From assembly GCF_010614725.1 (NCBI RefSeq), contig NZ_JAAEHL010000002.1, positions 558,001 through 622,000 of the forward strand: DNA of 64,000 bases, in the 5' to 3' direction. Position numbers and translations under genes: made by a program. This stretch comes from Flavobacterium ajazii. Its GTDB lineage: Bacteria; Bacteroidota; Bacteroidia; Flavobacteriales; Flavobacteriaceae. Shown here in pieces: positions 30,747 to 41,600 of the stretch; the stretch's first letter is position 1, and each line of letters begins with the position of its first letter. Under the pieces are notes generated by a model. The model was given only the letters and a program-made list of their open reading frames with translations, ran no database searches and was not told the DNA's origin.

Positions 30747-32411
30747 TTAAATTTCAGTTTTTAAAGAAGATTCTACAAAATTAAAAATTACCTCAGCAGG
30801 TATTGCCAAAGAACACGTGCGACTAAATCGGGCTATATTAATTCCTATAAAAGTTCCATCAGCTTTAAAAACAGGGCCTCCACATTGATACGGTTTTAAC
30901 TTTGCATCATGCGCAAAAACAGATTCAAAATTATCAAATCGTTCACTTCTGCCACCTTCAAATTTATTCGAAGGGTGATCACTTAAAGGAGATTTCTCTA
31001 ATACTACGTTATAACTGAACTCCTCTCCGTTTCTTAATCCCTTTATCGAAATCGTATCACCAACCAAATACTGCATTAATTCCCTGCCATAATCTTCGGG
31101 CTTCGTAACAGCAATACCGTTAATAAATTTGACCTGATCCTGTACTTGCAGACCTGCTTTTGCAGCCGGACTATCCGGACTAAAACTGGTGATTGTTATA
31201 TTTCCTTTAATAAAATTGGCTCCGGCACCAAAGTAACCTTTAGCAGGTTTAGCCTCAAACTTAAAGACATCAGATCCTAAAGAACTTAATTCATTTTTAT
31301 TATCACTTAAAAAACTAACAAGGGGTATTCCAAGATTCTTAAATGATTCAACAGCTTTAGTATTAGAAATTGCATCTTTATTAATTTTATTGATTTTTAG
31401 GAGTGCTAAATCATTTGGAAAACTAGTAGCAACAACTTTTGCATCGTATAATTTACCATCAATTTTAACTACAACTGCGTTTGTTAGCAGACTGCTTTTG
31501 GTAACAATGCATGTAAATTTTCCTGATTTATTGTCTGGCTTAATAAGCGTACCAAAAGCTATTACTTTTGCTTTATCATCCTTACTTACTATTTCGACGA
31601 TTCCTTTTGCCACTAAATTAGGAGGAGTAACGCTTAAATTTATAAGTTTATCTTTTGAAGTGTCAGGTGCAAATTGTTGTTTATTTGAAGGCAGTTCTGC
31701 GTAATTTACCGGTTGCAGCAAATCTTCCCAATATTCTCTAAAAAGATTGACAGGTGACTCGTAATTAATATCTTCATCTATGGCGATACGGCTATGAATT
31801 GCAATAACCCTCCCCAGATTATCAAAAAGCGGACCTCCGGAATCCCCTGGCTCCATTTTGCAGGTTGAAACTATAAATCCCCATGGATCTAACGCGGTTG
31901 TTATTTTACCTACACGTATGGTTGGAACATCCTGATTAAGGGTTGTTGGATACGCTATACTGACACACAAATTATTAGTACTCATACTATCCGACCAACC
32001 CATTTCTGCAAAAGGGTAAGTTCCCGGATCTATTATTTTAAGCATTCCTATATCTGGTCTTCCCTGCATGGATTTAATTCCCATTCTTCCCAAAGCCTTA
32101 GCTTTCACCTTTTTTCCATCAGGAAAATGTACACTATAAAAATTCCCCGGATGAATAGCATGAGCTGCAGTTAAAATAATTCCTTCTGGCTTGACGACAA
32201 CACCTGAAAACTGCGGGCTGTTTTGTTTTAAGTTTAAACTATCAATACCCCACAGCTTTACAGCTGCGGGATACGATTTTTCTAAAACTTTTTTGACGGC
32301 TTTATCCTGAATTTCTGTATGCTGTGCTCTTACAACGCTGTTGATTAACAGTACGAATACAAATAAATTTTTCAATAGAAAAAATACTGTTTTTTTACTT
32401 TTCACTTTCAA
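30747..32411 (-). CDS. tandem trypsin-like serine protease with embedded PDZ domain
   Basis: The 554-residue protein has a signal sequence (NSVVRAQ). The first trypsin-like domain is complete, with His84 (LTAAHAIH), Asp120 (RPDIGMLKI) and Ser191 (PGDSGGPLF). A second trypsin-like half starts near residue 268. It keeps Asp334 (NDLALLKI) but has Lys305-Ser306 where the His is expected and Cys510 (QCGGPVF) at the Ser position. A PDZ domain (about 392-472, SPAAKAGLQVQDQVKFINGI) sits inside this second domain. It acts in the periplasm or at the membrane. It ends a SusCD operon and its start overlaps the TlpA gene by 17 bases. Peptide processing for that locus is inferred. Confidence 0.85.
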   Translation of the reverse strand: MKVKSKKTVFFLLKNLFVFVLLINSVVRAQHTEIQDKAVKKVLEKSYPAAVKLWGIDSLNLKQNSPQFSGVVVKPEGIILTAAHAIHPGNFYSVHFPDGKKVKAKALGRMGIKSMQGRPDIGMLKIIDPGTYPFAEMGWSDSMSTNNLCVSIAYPTTLNQDVPTIRVGKITTALDPWGFIVSTCKMEPGDSGGPLFDNLGRVIAIHSRIAIDEDINYESPVNLFREYWEDLLQPVNYAELPSNKQQFAPDTSKDKLINLSVTPPNLVAKGIVEIVSKDDKAKVIAFGTLIKPDNKSGKFTCIVTKSSLLTNAVVVKIDGKLYDAKVVATSFPNDLALLKINKINKDAISNTKAVESFKNLGIPLVSFLSDNKNELSSLGSDVFKFEAKPAKGYFGAGANFIKGNITITSFSPDSPAAKAGLQVQDQVKFINGIAVTKPEDYGRELMQYLVGDTISIKGLRNGEEFSYNVVLEKSPLSDHPSNKFEGGRSERFDNFESVFAHDAKLKPYQCGGPVFKADGTFIGINIARFSRTCSLAIPAEVIFNFVESSLKTEI

Positions 32412-33582
32412 TTGCTTTAGCTAACTGGTCTTTTAAGGATTCGCTGAAACCAGTAAATTTCTGAATTATTTTTCCTTCTCTGTCAATTAAAAACAGGGTT
32501 GGTATACCCACAATCATAAATTCTTTTAGTGTCTTATCTTTATCGGGACTTAACACTTGTGGCCATGGCATATTTTCCTGGGCCATAGCTTTACGCCATG
32601 CTTCCTGATTAGAATCTACGGAAACACTTAATACCTCAAATCCTTTGTCTTTATATTTAGCGTAAAGTTCTTTTACCGCCGGAATGGCTTTTCTGCAAGG
32701 ACCACACCAGCTTGCCCAAAAGTCAATTAGCACATATTTACCTTTAAAAGACTCTATACTAACAATATCCCCATTAGGCGAAGGATAGGCAAATGAAGGT
32801 ATTTGACTTTTAGTTTTTAATGAATTTCTAATATTCTTCTTGGTTTGGTACTCCTTATCCAGATATTTCAGATTTTCGGACTGTGGATATTTTTTTAGTG
32901 CTTGTTGCATGTTTGATTCAAAAAACGCACTATCAGCATCAGTAGGATACAAACTCAGTAAATAAGCGATGGCTGGACTATCCGAGTTAACTTCAATAAA
33001 TTTCTCTAAACGAAGTCTGTTAAATTCACCTGATTTTTTAATAAACCCATCACTCTTAATATACTTTCTCCAGGTTGAATCCTGCTGTGCAGTACGGTTT
33101 GCCACCAACCACTCATCATTCAATATTTTCATTTCTTCTGAAGCAAGATATTGATTGTAATCAGCTGCATTAATAATTTTAGTTGCTTTAGAAGCACTTT
33201 GTAATTCGACAAAACCGGAGTTTTTCATTTTAAATTTAGACGTATCATAACCACGGGCAGAAATTTTTACATCTGCATCGGCCCAAAACGATGCGGTTTG
33301 CCATTTTAAAATATCTAAGGAATACAGCGTTTGTTTTTTATTCGTTTTGAGTTTGAAATCTCCCTGTTCATTTATTACTGTTGAATCGATAAGTTTTCTT
33401 TGACTTCCAATTCCTTCATATAACCAGATCTTATTGTATTTTTTAAAAATCTCTGGGTTGAGATTTTGAACATGTCCATGAATAAGAATTGATTTCTCTG
33501 ATTGTGCTTGTAAAGCAAGTGATGCGAAAAAGAAAAAAATGAAACTTAGACAAAAAGGGGATATTTTTTTTAATTGTATCAT
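32395..33582 (-). CDS. TlpA-type thiol-disulfide oxidoreductase (first)
   Basis: The 395-residue protein has a signal peptide (LALQAQ), an N-terminal DUF4369-like beta domain, a helical middle and a thioredoxin domain at about 260-395 with the active site WCGPC (Cys293, Cys296) and a cis-Pro loop (VGIPTLFLID). Such proteins reduce or move disulfides in the periplasm. It overlaps the protease gene by 17 bases and lies 6 bases after the paralogue 33589-34743, so all three are translated from one mRNA. Two TlpA proteins in one SusCD locus suggest a substrate with disulfides or a thiol-bound ligand. Confidence 0.88.
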   Translation of the reverse strand: MIQLKKISPFCLSFIFFFFASLALQAQSEKSILIHGHVQNLNPEIFKKYNKIWLYEGIGSQRKLIDSTVINEQGDFKLKTNKKQTLYSLDILKWQTASFWADADVKISARGYDTSKFKMKNSGFVELQSASKATKIINAADYNQYLASEEMKILNDEWLVANRTAQQDSTWRKYIKSDGFIKKSGEFNRLRLEKFIEVNSDSPAIAYLLSLYPTDADSAFFESNMQQALKKYPQSENLKYLDKEYQTKKNIRNSLKTKSQIPSFAYPSPNGDIVSIESFKGKYVLIDFWASWCGPCRKAIPAVKELYAKYKDKGFEVLSVSVDSNQEAWRKAMAQENMPWPQVLSPDKDKTLKEFMIVGIPTLFLIDREGKIIQKFTGFSESLKDQLAKAIESEK

Positions 33583-33588
33583 GATAGC

Positions 33589-34743
33589 TTATTGTTTAAA
33601 TATTTCTTTTAATGTCTGATCTAGTTCTTCATGTCCGGAGCCTTTCCAACGTTTCACTAATCGTCCTTCTTTATCTAATAAAATTTGAGTAGGATATGCC
33701 TCAATACTATACATTTCAACAACATCCTGTTTTATATTAATTTCGTTATTAATAACATTTGTCCAGGTTAACCCATCTTTTTCAATAGCTCCTTTCCAAT
33801 TTTTTTCAGCTATAGCCTGACTTTGAACTTTTTCACTTGCAACACCTAAAATTTCAAAACCTAACGATTTGTATTTAGCATATAACTCTTTTAAATGTGG
33901 ATTAGCCGCACGACACGGACCACACCAGCTGCCCCAAAAATCTAACAGTACATATTTCCCTTTAAAATCAGAAAGTTTCACCAGCTTACCATTTACATCA
34001 GGTTTGGTAAAATCAGGCATCGGACCACCATCGCTTATTATTTTATTTGCCTCAATTTTTGATTTTATACCCTGACCGTATCTGGTATTTTTGTATGTTG
34101 GAGACAAGGCATTGAATGCTTGTTCTAACTCGCTTGCAGAATAACTTTTGGATGTTTGATTTAAGTAATAAATACTGGCAAGTAAATCGGGATTTTCTTT
34201 AATAAAAGCATTTTTACCATCTTCAATCGCCTTTCGGTTGGCCATCATCTTTTTTAAATGCTTCTCCGTCTCTTCTTTGATACCCATCATACGAATTTCA
34301 GTGAATTGCTGCTGAAGCGTCATCATTTCTTTTATGTTTTTGGCTTGTAATTTTCTTAGTTTTGTAAAACCGTCATTATGGATATCGCCTGTTACTTCAG
34401 CCAGATGTAGTTCATCTACATTACCATTCACAGTAATATTCGCTCCTTTACTAAGAACAATTTCTAAACCCGGAGCTGGCATATACATACCTGTTTTACC
34501 TCCACCCAGGTAAATGTTACGATCGTAGGTTGTTCTTAATTGCGTAACAATAGGCTCATCTGTGGCTTTACCGCTCAATTCAAATACATCATTTTTTGCT
34601 TGTGCTTTAATATCTCCTTCAGGCCCGGGAACAATTATTTGCTCGTTCCCCTGTCCTTTAATCTTTCCTTTAATAGTAAAGTCTTGTGCACTGACTGCAA
34701 TTGCAGCGGAACACATTATCATTGAAATTATAAACTTTTTCAT
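33589..34743 (-). CDS. TlpA-type thiol-disulfide oxidoreductase (second)
   Basis: The 384-residue protein has a signal peptide (AIAVSAQ), a DUF4369-like N-terminal domain (DFTIKGKIKGQGNEQI) and a thioredoxin domain from about 240 with WCGPC (Cys274, Cys277) and SIEAYPTQILLDKEGR. It is a diverged paralogue of the adjacent gene. Both would work in the periplasm as electron carriers or reductases. The 82-base gap to the PKD-like lipoprotein gene is AT-rich and leaves room for a small internal promoter. Confidence 0.88.
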   Translation of the reverse strand: MKKFIISMIMCSAAIAVSAQDFTIKGKIKGQGNEQIIVPGPEGDIKAQAKNDVFELSGKATDEPIVTQLRTTYDRNIYLGGGKTGMYMPAPGLEIVLSKGANITVNGNVDELHLAEVTGDIHNDGFTKLRKLQAKNIKEMMTLQQQFTEIRMMGIKEETEKHLKKMMANRKAIEDGKNAFIKENPDLLASIYYLNQTSKSYSASELEQAFNALSPTYKNTRYGQGIKSKIEANKIISDGGPMPDFTKPDVNGKLVKLSDFKGKYVLLDFWGSWCGPCRAANPHLKELYAKYKSLGFEILGVASEKVQSQAIAEKNWKGAIEKDGLTWTNVINNEINIKQDVVEMYSIEAYPTQILLDKEGRLVKRWKGSGHEELDQTLKEIFKQ

Positions 34744-34825
34744 TTACTTGATTTTATTATTTTTTTTTAAATTACTTATTATATTATCCCGATACTTTTT
34801 TTATGGTGTATCGGGATTAAATTGA

Positions 34826-36391
34826 TTACCTGACAATAAATGGTTTCCAGGCCATGGCTTTAATTTTACCAAACCCTGAGTACTTTTTTTCTGTACCCGT
34901 AATAATTGCACCATTGGTTTCATTTACACCCATTTGATAAACCGATCCTGTTTTTGTGCTTTCATTATAAGTTGCGATGTATAAAATTTTACAAAAATTC
35001 TTAGGATCATAGATAACACCTGTGGCTCTGTTTTGATTATAATATTTTTGTAAAGAAATTGTAGTTATGGTTTCGCCTGCCGGAGGAGTCCACAGTTTAT
35101 CTGTAGTACCGGGCGTGTATTTAAACTGATATAAATTATTAGAAGAACTATAATAAAATACTTCGCCATATGTCCCTGCAGCAATAGCATTAACATTGGC
35201 TATTTCGGGACACGAACTCATGTTATATTTACCTCGTCCGATTGTAGTGGTTTCTCCACCAATAAAATTTGCGGTTAATAAAAAATAACTACCACTATCA
35301 TCTTTCATAAGCATATGTTCGAAATTGCTAAATCCTAAATCGGAATCGATTAATTCTAAACCAACATTTTTGACATCAAATGCAGCAGTTGCAGCCTGTG
35401 TAGTGGCAATAGGAATAATTTCTGCACCTCTAGAAACCACTTTCACAAACCTCTTATTGGTCTGGTCGTATAAAATTGCGTCAAAAGCTGCACTTGTTGC
35501 AGTTGCCATCCAGGGTGCTAATTTTCCATAGCTGCCAGCTAAGGCATCATTAAAAGCTCTGTCTCCAGGTGCAATAATGGTATAATCAACTACATGTAAC
35601 TGATTGTTATTTATTAGAAATTCCTTTCTGGCTATAGTTGCAGTGACAAATTCAGGAGCTTTTATTGCCGGAGGTGTCCAAAACATTTTATCATTAAAAG
35701 TAGCCATACTTCTAAACGTTGCGGGATCCACTCGGACCGCATCATTAGCGCTTTGTATATATAAAGCATGAGCTCCGGTTAAGTTGGCAAGTGAATAAAT
35801 TAGTGAACCAGGTTTACCTGGTATTGGAGCTCCATTGGCATTTGCATATAAGTCATAAAAAACACGTTCATTAGTGGCGGTTTTAGAAATTTCATTATTC
35901 GTTATCAAACCAACATCTGTATTTCCATCTTTTTCGTAGAGTACCATCCACCCTTCGGCTAAAGCAGGAGTGACAGCAACAGGAAACTTTGCAAATGTTT
36001 TTACTCCTGTATTAGTATTAGTTACTGTAAAAAGAACTTCCCAAACTAATTCATTGGCTGTAATCTCTTGATGAAGGTGAACAGTAGTTGCCAAATTGTG
36101 TCTTTCCAGAATGTCTTTATTTATCTGAGCGGGATACATTTCCCAACTGAAACTTAATTCCTTAAATTGAGGATTTTCAGGATTTACTTCCGTGCCCTTA
36201 TAGATTACTTTAGGTTCTAACGTTAATATGTCATAACGTAAAATAGAATACGAGGTTGCCATTCCGGAAACATCGATAGTTACTTCGTCTAACTTTTCAT
36301 ACTCATAATTTCCTTTATCATCATAACAGGAAACCATTGTAATCACAAGAAACAAGAAGCTTAACAACTTATATATATTTGTTTTTCTCAT
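34826..36391 (-). CDS. PKD-like family lipoprotein of a SusCD locus
   Basis: This 521-residue protein has a lipoprotein signal (ITMVSCYDD, lipidated Cys near residue 22) and the typical start KGNYEYEKLDEVTID of the PKD_2 lipoprotein family, with a beta-rich N-terminal Ig-like domain and a C-terminal propeller-like region (VGLITNNEI, DDSGSYFLLTANF, VFYYSSSNNLYQFKY). The family is routinely found behind SusD and DUF4843 genes and is thought to be an accessory surface lipoprotein that binds the locus ligand. It is part of the operon running from 42050 to 30747. Confidence 0.75.
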   Translation of the reverse strand: MRKTNIYKLLSFLFLVITMVSCYDDKGNYEYEKLDEVTIDVSGMATSYSILRYDILTLEPKVIYKGTEVNPENPQFKELSFSWEMYPAQINKDILERHNLATTVHLHQEITANELVWEVLFTVTNTNTGVKTFAKFPVAVTPALAEGWMVLYEKDGNTDVGLITNNEISKTATNERVFYDLYANANGAPIPGKPGSLIYSLANLTGAHALYIQSANDAVRVDPATFRSMATFNDKMFWTPPAIKAPEFVTATIARKEFLINNNQLHVVDYTIIAPGDRAFNDALAGSYGKLAPWMATATSAAFDAILYDQTNKRFVKVVSRGAEIIPIATTQAATAAFDVKNVGLELIDSDLGFSNFEHMLMKDDSGSYFLLTANFIGGETTTIGRGKYNMSSCPEIANVNAIAAGTYGEVFYYSSSNNLYQFKYTPGTTDKLWTPPAGETITTISLQKYYNQNRATGVIYDPKNFCKILYIATYNESTKTGSVYQMGVNETNGAIITGTEKKYSGFGKIKAMAWKPFIVR

Positions 36392-36424
36392 TTTTTAAAT
36401 TTTTAAATTAGTTCTATCCAATGA

Positions 36425-37180
36425 TTATGGAAAAACAACTAATACATTATTTTCATCTCTCAAAGGCTGACTGTGCTCCTGATTGTACTTTATCAATTCG
36501 CTTTTGCAACGATTTTGGTAATACTGAGCACGCGTATAACTAATTTCGTTAGGAGGAACAGGTGTGCCCGTATAACGAACCTTGAATACCGGAGCTTCAC
36601 CGATTATGGTTGTAATAAATTGAAATTTAACATCAGAGTAAACACCGAAAAAAGTAGACAACCTATAATAAGGAAGCGGGTCTACATCCCAATGAGCAGG
36701 TTTACTAAATTTGTCCCTGAAAACAATTTTTAAATCAGAACGTTCTGTGATTCCTTTTTTAAAGTTTTCATTTTCTTCAAGACCAAAGACAATCTTAGCA
36801 GAAGTATCTTTAAAATCAGAAGAACGATAGATATAAATAGGAAAAACGTCCTGATATGTATTTGCTTTTAGTACATAGTCCTTTAACTCATAATGAACTC
36901 CTTCTACAATTGCATTGGTATCTCCGCCTATAGGTTTTAACCTGAAAGTTCTGTCCTGAGCACTAGAAAATCCGGTTAATCTAACAGAGAACATGATACT
37001 GTCTACAGCATTAAGTGATTTAAAAGCATAATTGTATTCCAAACTGTCCGGCTTCATCGAGTTAGTGCCTAACCACAAGTTCAGTCCACTAAAATCTTCG
37101 GGGTATATTGATTTGGGTTCCTCTTCGCATCCTATAAATAGTAAGGAGCAGATTAGTATTGCAAATGTTATATTTTTCAT
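36425..37180 (-). CDS. DUF4843 surface lipoprotein
   Basis: The 251-residue protein has a lipoprotein signal (SLLFIGCEEEP) followed by an Ig-like region (FSVRLTGFSSAQDRTFRLKPI ... VEGVHYELKDYVLKANTYQDVFPIYIYRSSDF), which matches the DUF4843 pattern. DUF4843 proteins sit between SusD and the PKD-like lipoprotein in many Bacteroidota loci. The spacing of 22 bases to SusD and 33 bases to the PKD-like gene supports co-transcription. Its role is unknown beyond being a probable outer-membrane accessory. Confidence 0.8.
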   Translation of the reverse strand: MKNITFAILICSLLFIGCEEEPKSIYPEDFSGLNLWLGTNSMKPDSLEYNYAFKSLNAVDSIMFSVRLTGFSSAQDRTFRLKPIGGDTNAIVEGVHYELKDYVLKANTYQDVFPIYIYRSSDFKDTSAKIVFGLEENENFKKGITERSDLKIVFRDKFSKPAHWDVDPLPYYRLSTFFGVYSDVKFQFITTIIGEAPVFKVRYTGTPVPPNEISYTRAQYYQNRCKSELIKYNQEHSQPLRDENNVLVVFP

Positions 37181-37202
37181 AGTAATGAAATGTATTTTTT
37201 GA

Positions 37203-38642
37203 TTATTGATTATCTACTCTGCCAGGTGCGTTATTAAGCTCACTTACCGGAATTGGCAATTTGTAACCTTTAATGGCGATTATATCATTAATTGGTGAGC
37301 GGGGAATGCGGGTTGCGTTTAATCTTTTATGAAAAAAGAAAAGCTGTCCTTCACCTATAACATCCTTTCTAAACTCTTGTAATAAAACAGCATCAAATAC
37401 AGCGTTGTCAATAGTCATTGTGCTTAAACCTCTGTGTGTGCGTACCTCATTAATCAATGCTGAAGCCTTTGTGATATCTGTATCTTTGAGAGCTTCTGCA
37501 GCAATAAAGTACATTTCAGACAATTTAATAATTGGCATTTTATTTCTATAAGCAGCAGGCCAGGTTGTACTTTCTAACTGTTCGTACTTTCTTAAAAAAT
37601 AATTCCCTTCATTATTTGCCCTGTACCAATATAGATATCTGTAATCGTCTGAGTTACTATCGTAATATTCGGTTCTGGTTGGAGGAAACATATAAAAAAC
37701 ATTACTGCCGCCTGTCGTGGTAAATGAGTTTTCATAAATAGTATTCATTCGAACAATATTCAGAGCGAATAAATGTTCCGTAGAAAATGTAAGATCTGAA
37801 TTATTTGCATCTACCAGGCTATTTTGAGTAATCCATGGAAATTTTGTTGAATTTATTACCTCCATAGCATTAGAAGCTGCCTGGGCATAATCATGTTTGT
37901 AAAGATAAACTCTGGCTAAGAGTCCTTTAACCGCATAATAATTTAAATGCACCTGACGGTTCATTAAATACCCATTATCATCTCCAATAGTAATTTGCTG
38001 CCCTGTTACTATAGGGTCATTTTTCAATAATTCTGCTGCCTGGTTTAAATCAGTAATAACATTATTAATTACGGCATCTACCGAAAGTTGCGGTGCAATT
38101 TCTTTACTGGCTTTTGTGAAATAGGGAATAGCCAATTTGTTTGGGTTTTCCTTATAGCTTGCCCCAAATACACGAAGAAGGTCAAAATGAATCCATGCTC
38201 TTAGTGCTAAAGCCTCTCCTTTTATAATGGCAAAATTATGATCTCTAAAGACTCCTTTTTTAGCATCAATTTCTCCTAATAATTTATTGTCATTCGCTAT
38301 TGCGTTATACATTTGATTCCAGATAGCATCAATTCTGTTTAAAGAGGTAGTGCTGTTTTTATAATCATAGGTCTTGTCAAAGTCATAAGAGATACTTTGA
38401 AAATCCCATTCAGCTCCCAAAACTCCAATTAATCCGAAAGTCATTTCTCTTCCATACAATGATTCGTAGGTCAAAGTCGTGTAAACGCCTGCCAATGCTT
38501 CTTTGAAGCCGCTTTCGGACGAAAATAAATTACTATCACGAACCTGGGATTTGGGTTCAACATCGAGCCAGTCTGTACAGGAACTCAAAACTAATGATAG
38601 TGTTAAGACTATTATTTTGGGTAATATTTTATATGATTTCAT
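37203..38642 (-). CDS. SusD/RagB-family outer-membrane lipoprotein
   Basis: The 479-residue lipoprotein (signal LVLSSCTDWLDVEP) has the SusD start CTDWLDVEPKSQV and TPR-type helices (ALALRAWIHFDLLRVFG, YAVKGLLARVYLYKHDYAQAASNAMEVI, MYFIAAEALKDTDITKASALINEVRTHRG). SusD proteins form the lid of the SusC transporter and capture the ligand at the cell surface. It follows the SusC gene after 33 bases. No carbohydrate enzymes accompany this pair, so the ligand may not be a glycan. Confidence 0.92.
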   Translation of the reverse strand: MKSYKILPKIIVLTLSLVLSSCTDWLDVEPKSQVRDSNLFSSESGFKEALAGVYTTLTYESLYGREMTFGLIGVLGAEWDFQSISYDFDKTYDYKNSTTSLNRIDAIWNQMYNAIANDNKLLGEIDAKKGVFRDHNFAIIKGEALALRAWIHFDLLRVFGASYKENPNKLAIPYFTKASKEIAPQLSVDAVINNVITDLNQAAELLKNDPIVTGQQITIGDDNGYLMNRQVHLNYYAVKGLLARVYLYKHDYAQAASNAMEVINSTKFPWITQNSLVDANNSDLTFSTEHLFALNIVRMNTIYENSFTTTGGSNVFYMFPPTRTEYYDSNSDDYRYLYWYRANNEGNYFLRKYEQLESTTWPAAYRNKMPIIKLSEMYFIAAEALKDTDITKASALINEVRTHRGLSTMTIDNAVFDAVLLQEFRKDVIGEGQLFFFHKRLNATRIPRSPINDIIAIKGYKLPIPVSELNNAPGRVDNQ

Positions 38643-38675
38643 GGTTTAAAACTTTATACATTAATGTTGTATCAC

Positions 38676-41600
38676 TTAAAATGATGCCTGGACAGAAAAA
38701 GAAAACGTTCTTGCAAAAGGAAAATCTAATCCTCGTTCGGCTCTAATAGTTGACATTCTTGCTAAATCGTTGCCGAATAGTGTCAATCTTAATCTGCTTA
38801 AATGCGATTTTTCTAAAAAGTTCTTATTTCTAAAATCATAAGAAACATTCACAGAATTCAATAGTAATTCATCAAGATCCTGAACAAAACGGGAACTTGG
38901 GTTGGTTCGGGTCGGAGTACGTCCAATTGCTTTAAAGAAGGCATTATCGCCAGGATTTTTCCAGGTATCTGTAAAGACACGTTCATCTACATTATATTGA
39001 ATATCCACATTTTCTACTCTGTCTACTAATGTCTGATTGTAATATTGGCCTCCAAAACGATACGAAAATGCGCAGTTGACACCAAAGCCTTTATATTGTG
39101 CGTTAAATCCAAAACTTCCTCTGACCTTCGGCGTAGATTCTCCTACAGCAACCTGATCATTTGGGTCCCAAACGTAAGTTAGATCCCCATTCTTTTTCAC
39201 AAAAATTTCGCTGCCCGTCGCAGGATCAATTCCCATAGATCTAACGGCCCAAATAGCTGTAGTAGATTTTCCTTCCTGATATCTTACAAAGGGTTTTGTA
39301 GATGTACCTCTGTCTGCTTCTAATTCATCATTAACTGAATTTAGCGCATCTGAAATTTTTACTAATTTGTTTTTATTAGATCCAACGGTTAGAAATAAAT
39401 TAACAAAACTACTGCTGGAAGGATTACTCCATGCTTTATAGTTTAAAGTGGCATCGATACCATTATTTCTTAATTCGCCTAAATTTTCTGAAATAGTACT
39501 AAACCCTACAGAACCGGGCATGGCTACCTCAGTAAGCAGGTTATTAGTAAGACTTATGTAATAATCAAATCGTAAAGATAATTTGCTCAATAAGCCTAAA
39601 TCTAAACCAAAGTTATAATCTTGTGTTTGCTGCCACTTCAGCTGATCGTTTGCTAAACCTATTAATTTTGCTCCCACTATGTTGTCATAATAACTATCTG
39701 TAAAATAGTTGTAAGTAGCCATGGCCTGATAAGGGTTAAAATTTTGGCTTCCTGTATATCCGGTAGAGGTGCGTAATTTTAATTGTGTGATCCAGTCTGC
39801 TTTGAAAAATTTTTCTTTGTGGATATTCCAACCTAAACCAACCGACCAGAAGCTCCCCCAACGGTTATCGGCGCCAAATACACTGGATCCTTGTAAACGA
39901 TATGTAAGATCTGCCAGATAGCGGTCATCGTATGAATAGTTTAACGCAGAAAGTAATCCCGTTTCCCTGGTAAGAGCATCAGCACCTGATGGTCGGCCAT
40001 CCTGAGCATATTGTCTTGCAAAATTGATATAATCCACTCGGTCATTTAAAAAGCCCTGAGCATGTACTCCATGGCTTTCGCTTCCTACTTGATATAAATT
40101 CCATCCGGCATTTAAGTAAAAAAGGTGCTTATCTATCGTTTTGGAATAGTTTAGCGTAAGATCTGTTTTGATAGAATGACTTTTACCATCGGTTATCGTA
40201 TAATCTCCTCTTCTATAAAAATCTTCTTCCGAATATTCAGCATAGCGGGTATGGTTGGCGGGATAAAAATCTTCTCTGGTTTCATGAATTTGCGTATAGC
40301 CCAAACGACCAACAATTTTAAGTGCTTTAGACAAAGACCACTCTGCCTGAAAATTATTGGTGATATCGGTGTAATCACTAAAATTTTTAGTTCCTAACGT
40401 AGCATTAAATAATGGGTTATAATAGTTTACAGGAGTTCCGGATCCGGAATTAAACTGTCCTAATAATTTTTTAATATTGCCATTATCATCAAAAGGAGTC
40501 CAATACGGATTTAATCTTGTGTATTCCGAAAATGAACCATAAGGAGAATCATAGGCATGAGTTCCGGTAATTGTCAAAATATTTCTAAAAATAAAATCAC
40601 TTACACGATACGATAAAAACAGATTTCCCGAAGTGGTTCTACGCCCTGACTCTTTCATAACTCCCGGTATGGAATTATAGGTTAAATCTGCACCATAAGT
40701 AAAATTATCATCCCCTCCTTCCAGAGACAATGTACTTTTATGACCTACAGCTGTTGTTAAGGGTTGCGAAAGCCAATAGGTATTAACGCCTCTTGCCACC
40801 TCAGCATAGGTTCGGTTATATTGCTCCTTAAGTAATTGTTCACTGTAATAATAATTAGAACTATACCTCCCGGCATTTAATTCTACCTGAAGTTTTTGCT
40901 CGGCATTCGTTAAATGATAACTACTCAAATCCGGGGTGGTTACATTGAAATCCCCGGTGTAGCTCAGTCTCATTTTCCCTTTTTTAGGTCTTTTAGTTTC
41001 AACTACAACCACACCGTTTGCTGCTCTGGAACCATAAATAGCTTTTGCAGCAGCATCTTTAAGGATGGTTACAGCGGCCACCCTGTTCATATCTAAGTCG
41101 TAAATTTTCTGCAGAGTAGTCTCAAACCCATCTAAAATAAACAAAGGGGAGTTTGGGTTATTTGCATATTCACCACTTAAATTAGGTAAGCTATTAGCGC
41201 CTCTGATTTGTATGTCTGGCATCATGTTAGGATTCGAACCTGCAGCAATATTATCAATTTGAACAAATGAGGGGTCAAGTATTTTTAAACTTTGAATTAA
41301 GTTCTGATTTCCTATTGTCCTCAATTCTTCGGCAGTGAATGTAGAGGCAGCTCCGGTAAAACTTTCCTTATTCCTTGTATAGATTCCGGTAGATACAATT
41401 TTTACTGCCTGAAGTTCTGTAACATCTTCTTCTAAAACTACTTTAATTTGCTTATTACTATTAATCACAACTTCTTTAGTTTTATATCCTATATAGGAAA
41501 ATTGAAGAACATCATTTTCAGGAACTTTCATTGTAAATTGACCATTCAAATCTGTAATTTCAGTAGTTTTTGCTTTTTTTGAAGTTACACTTACTCCCGG

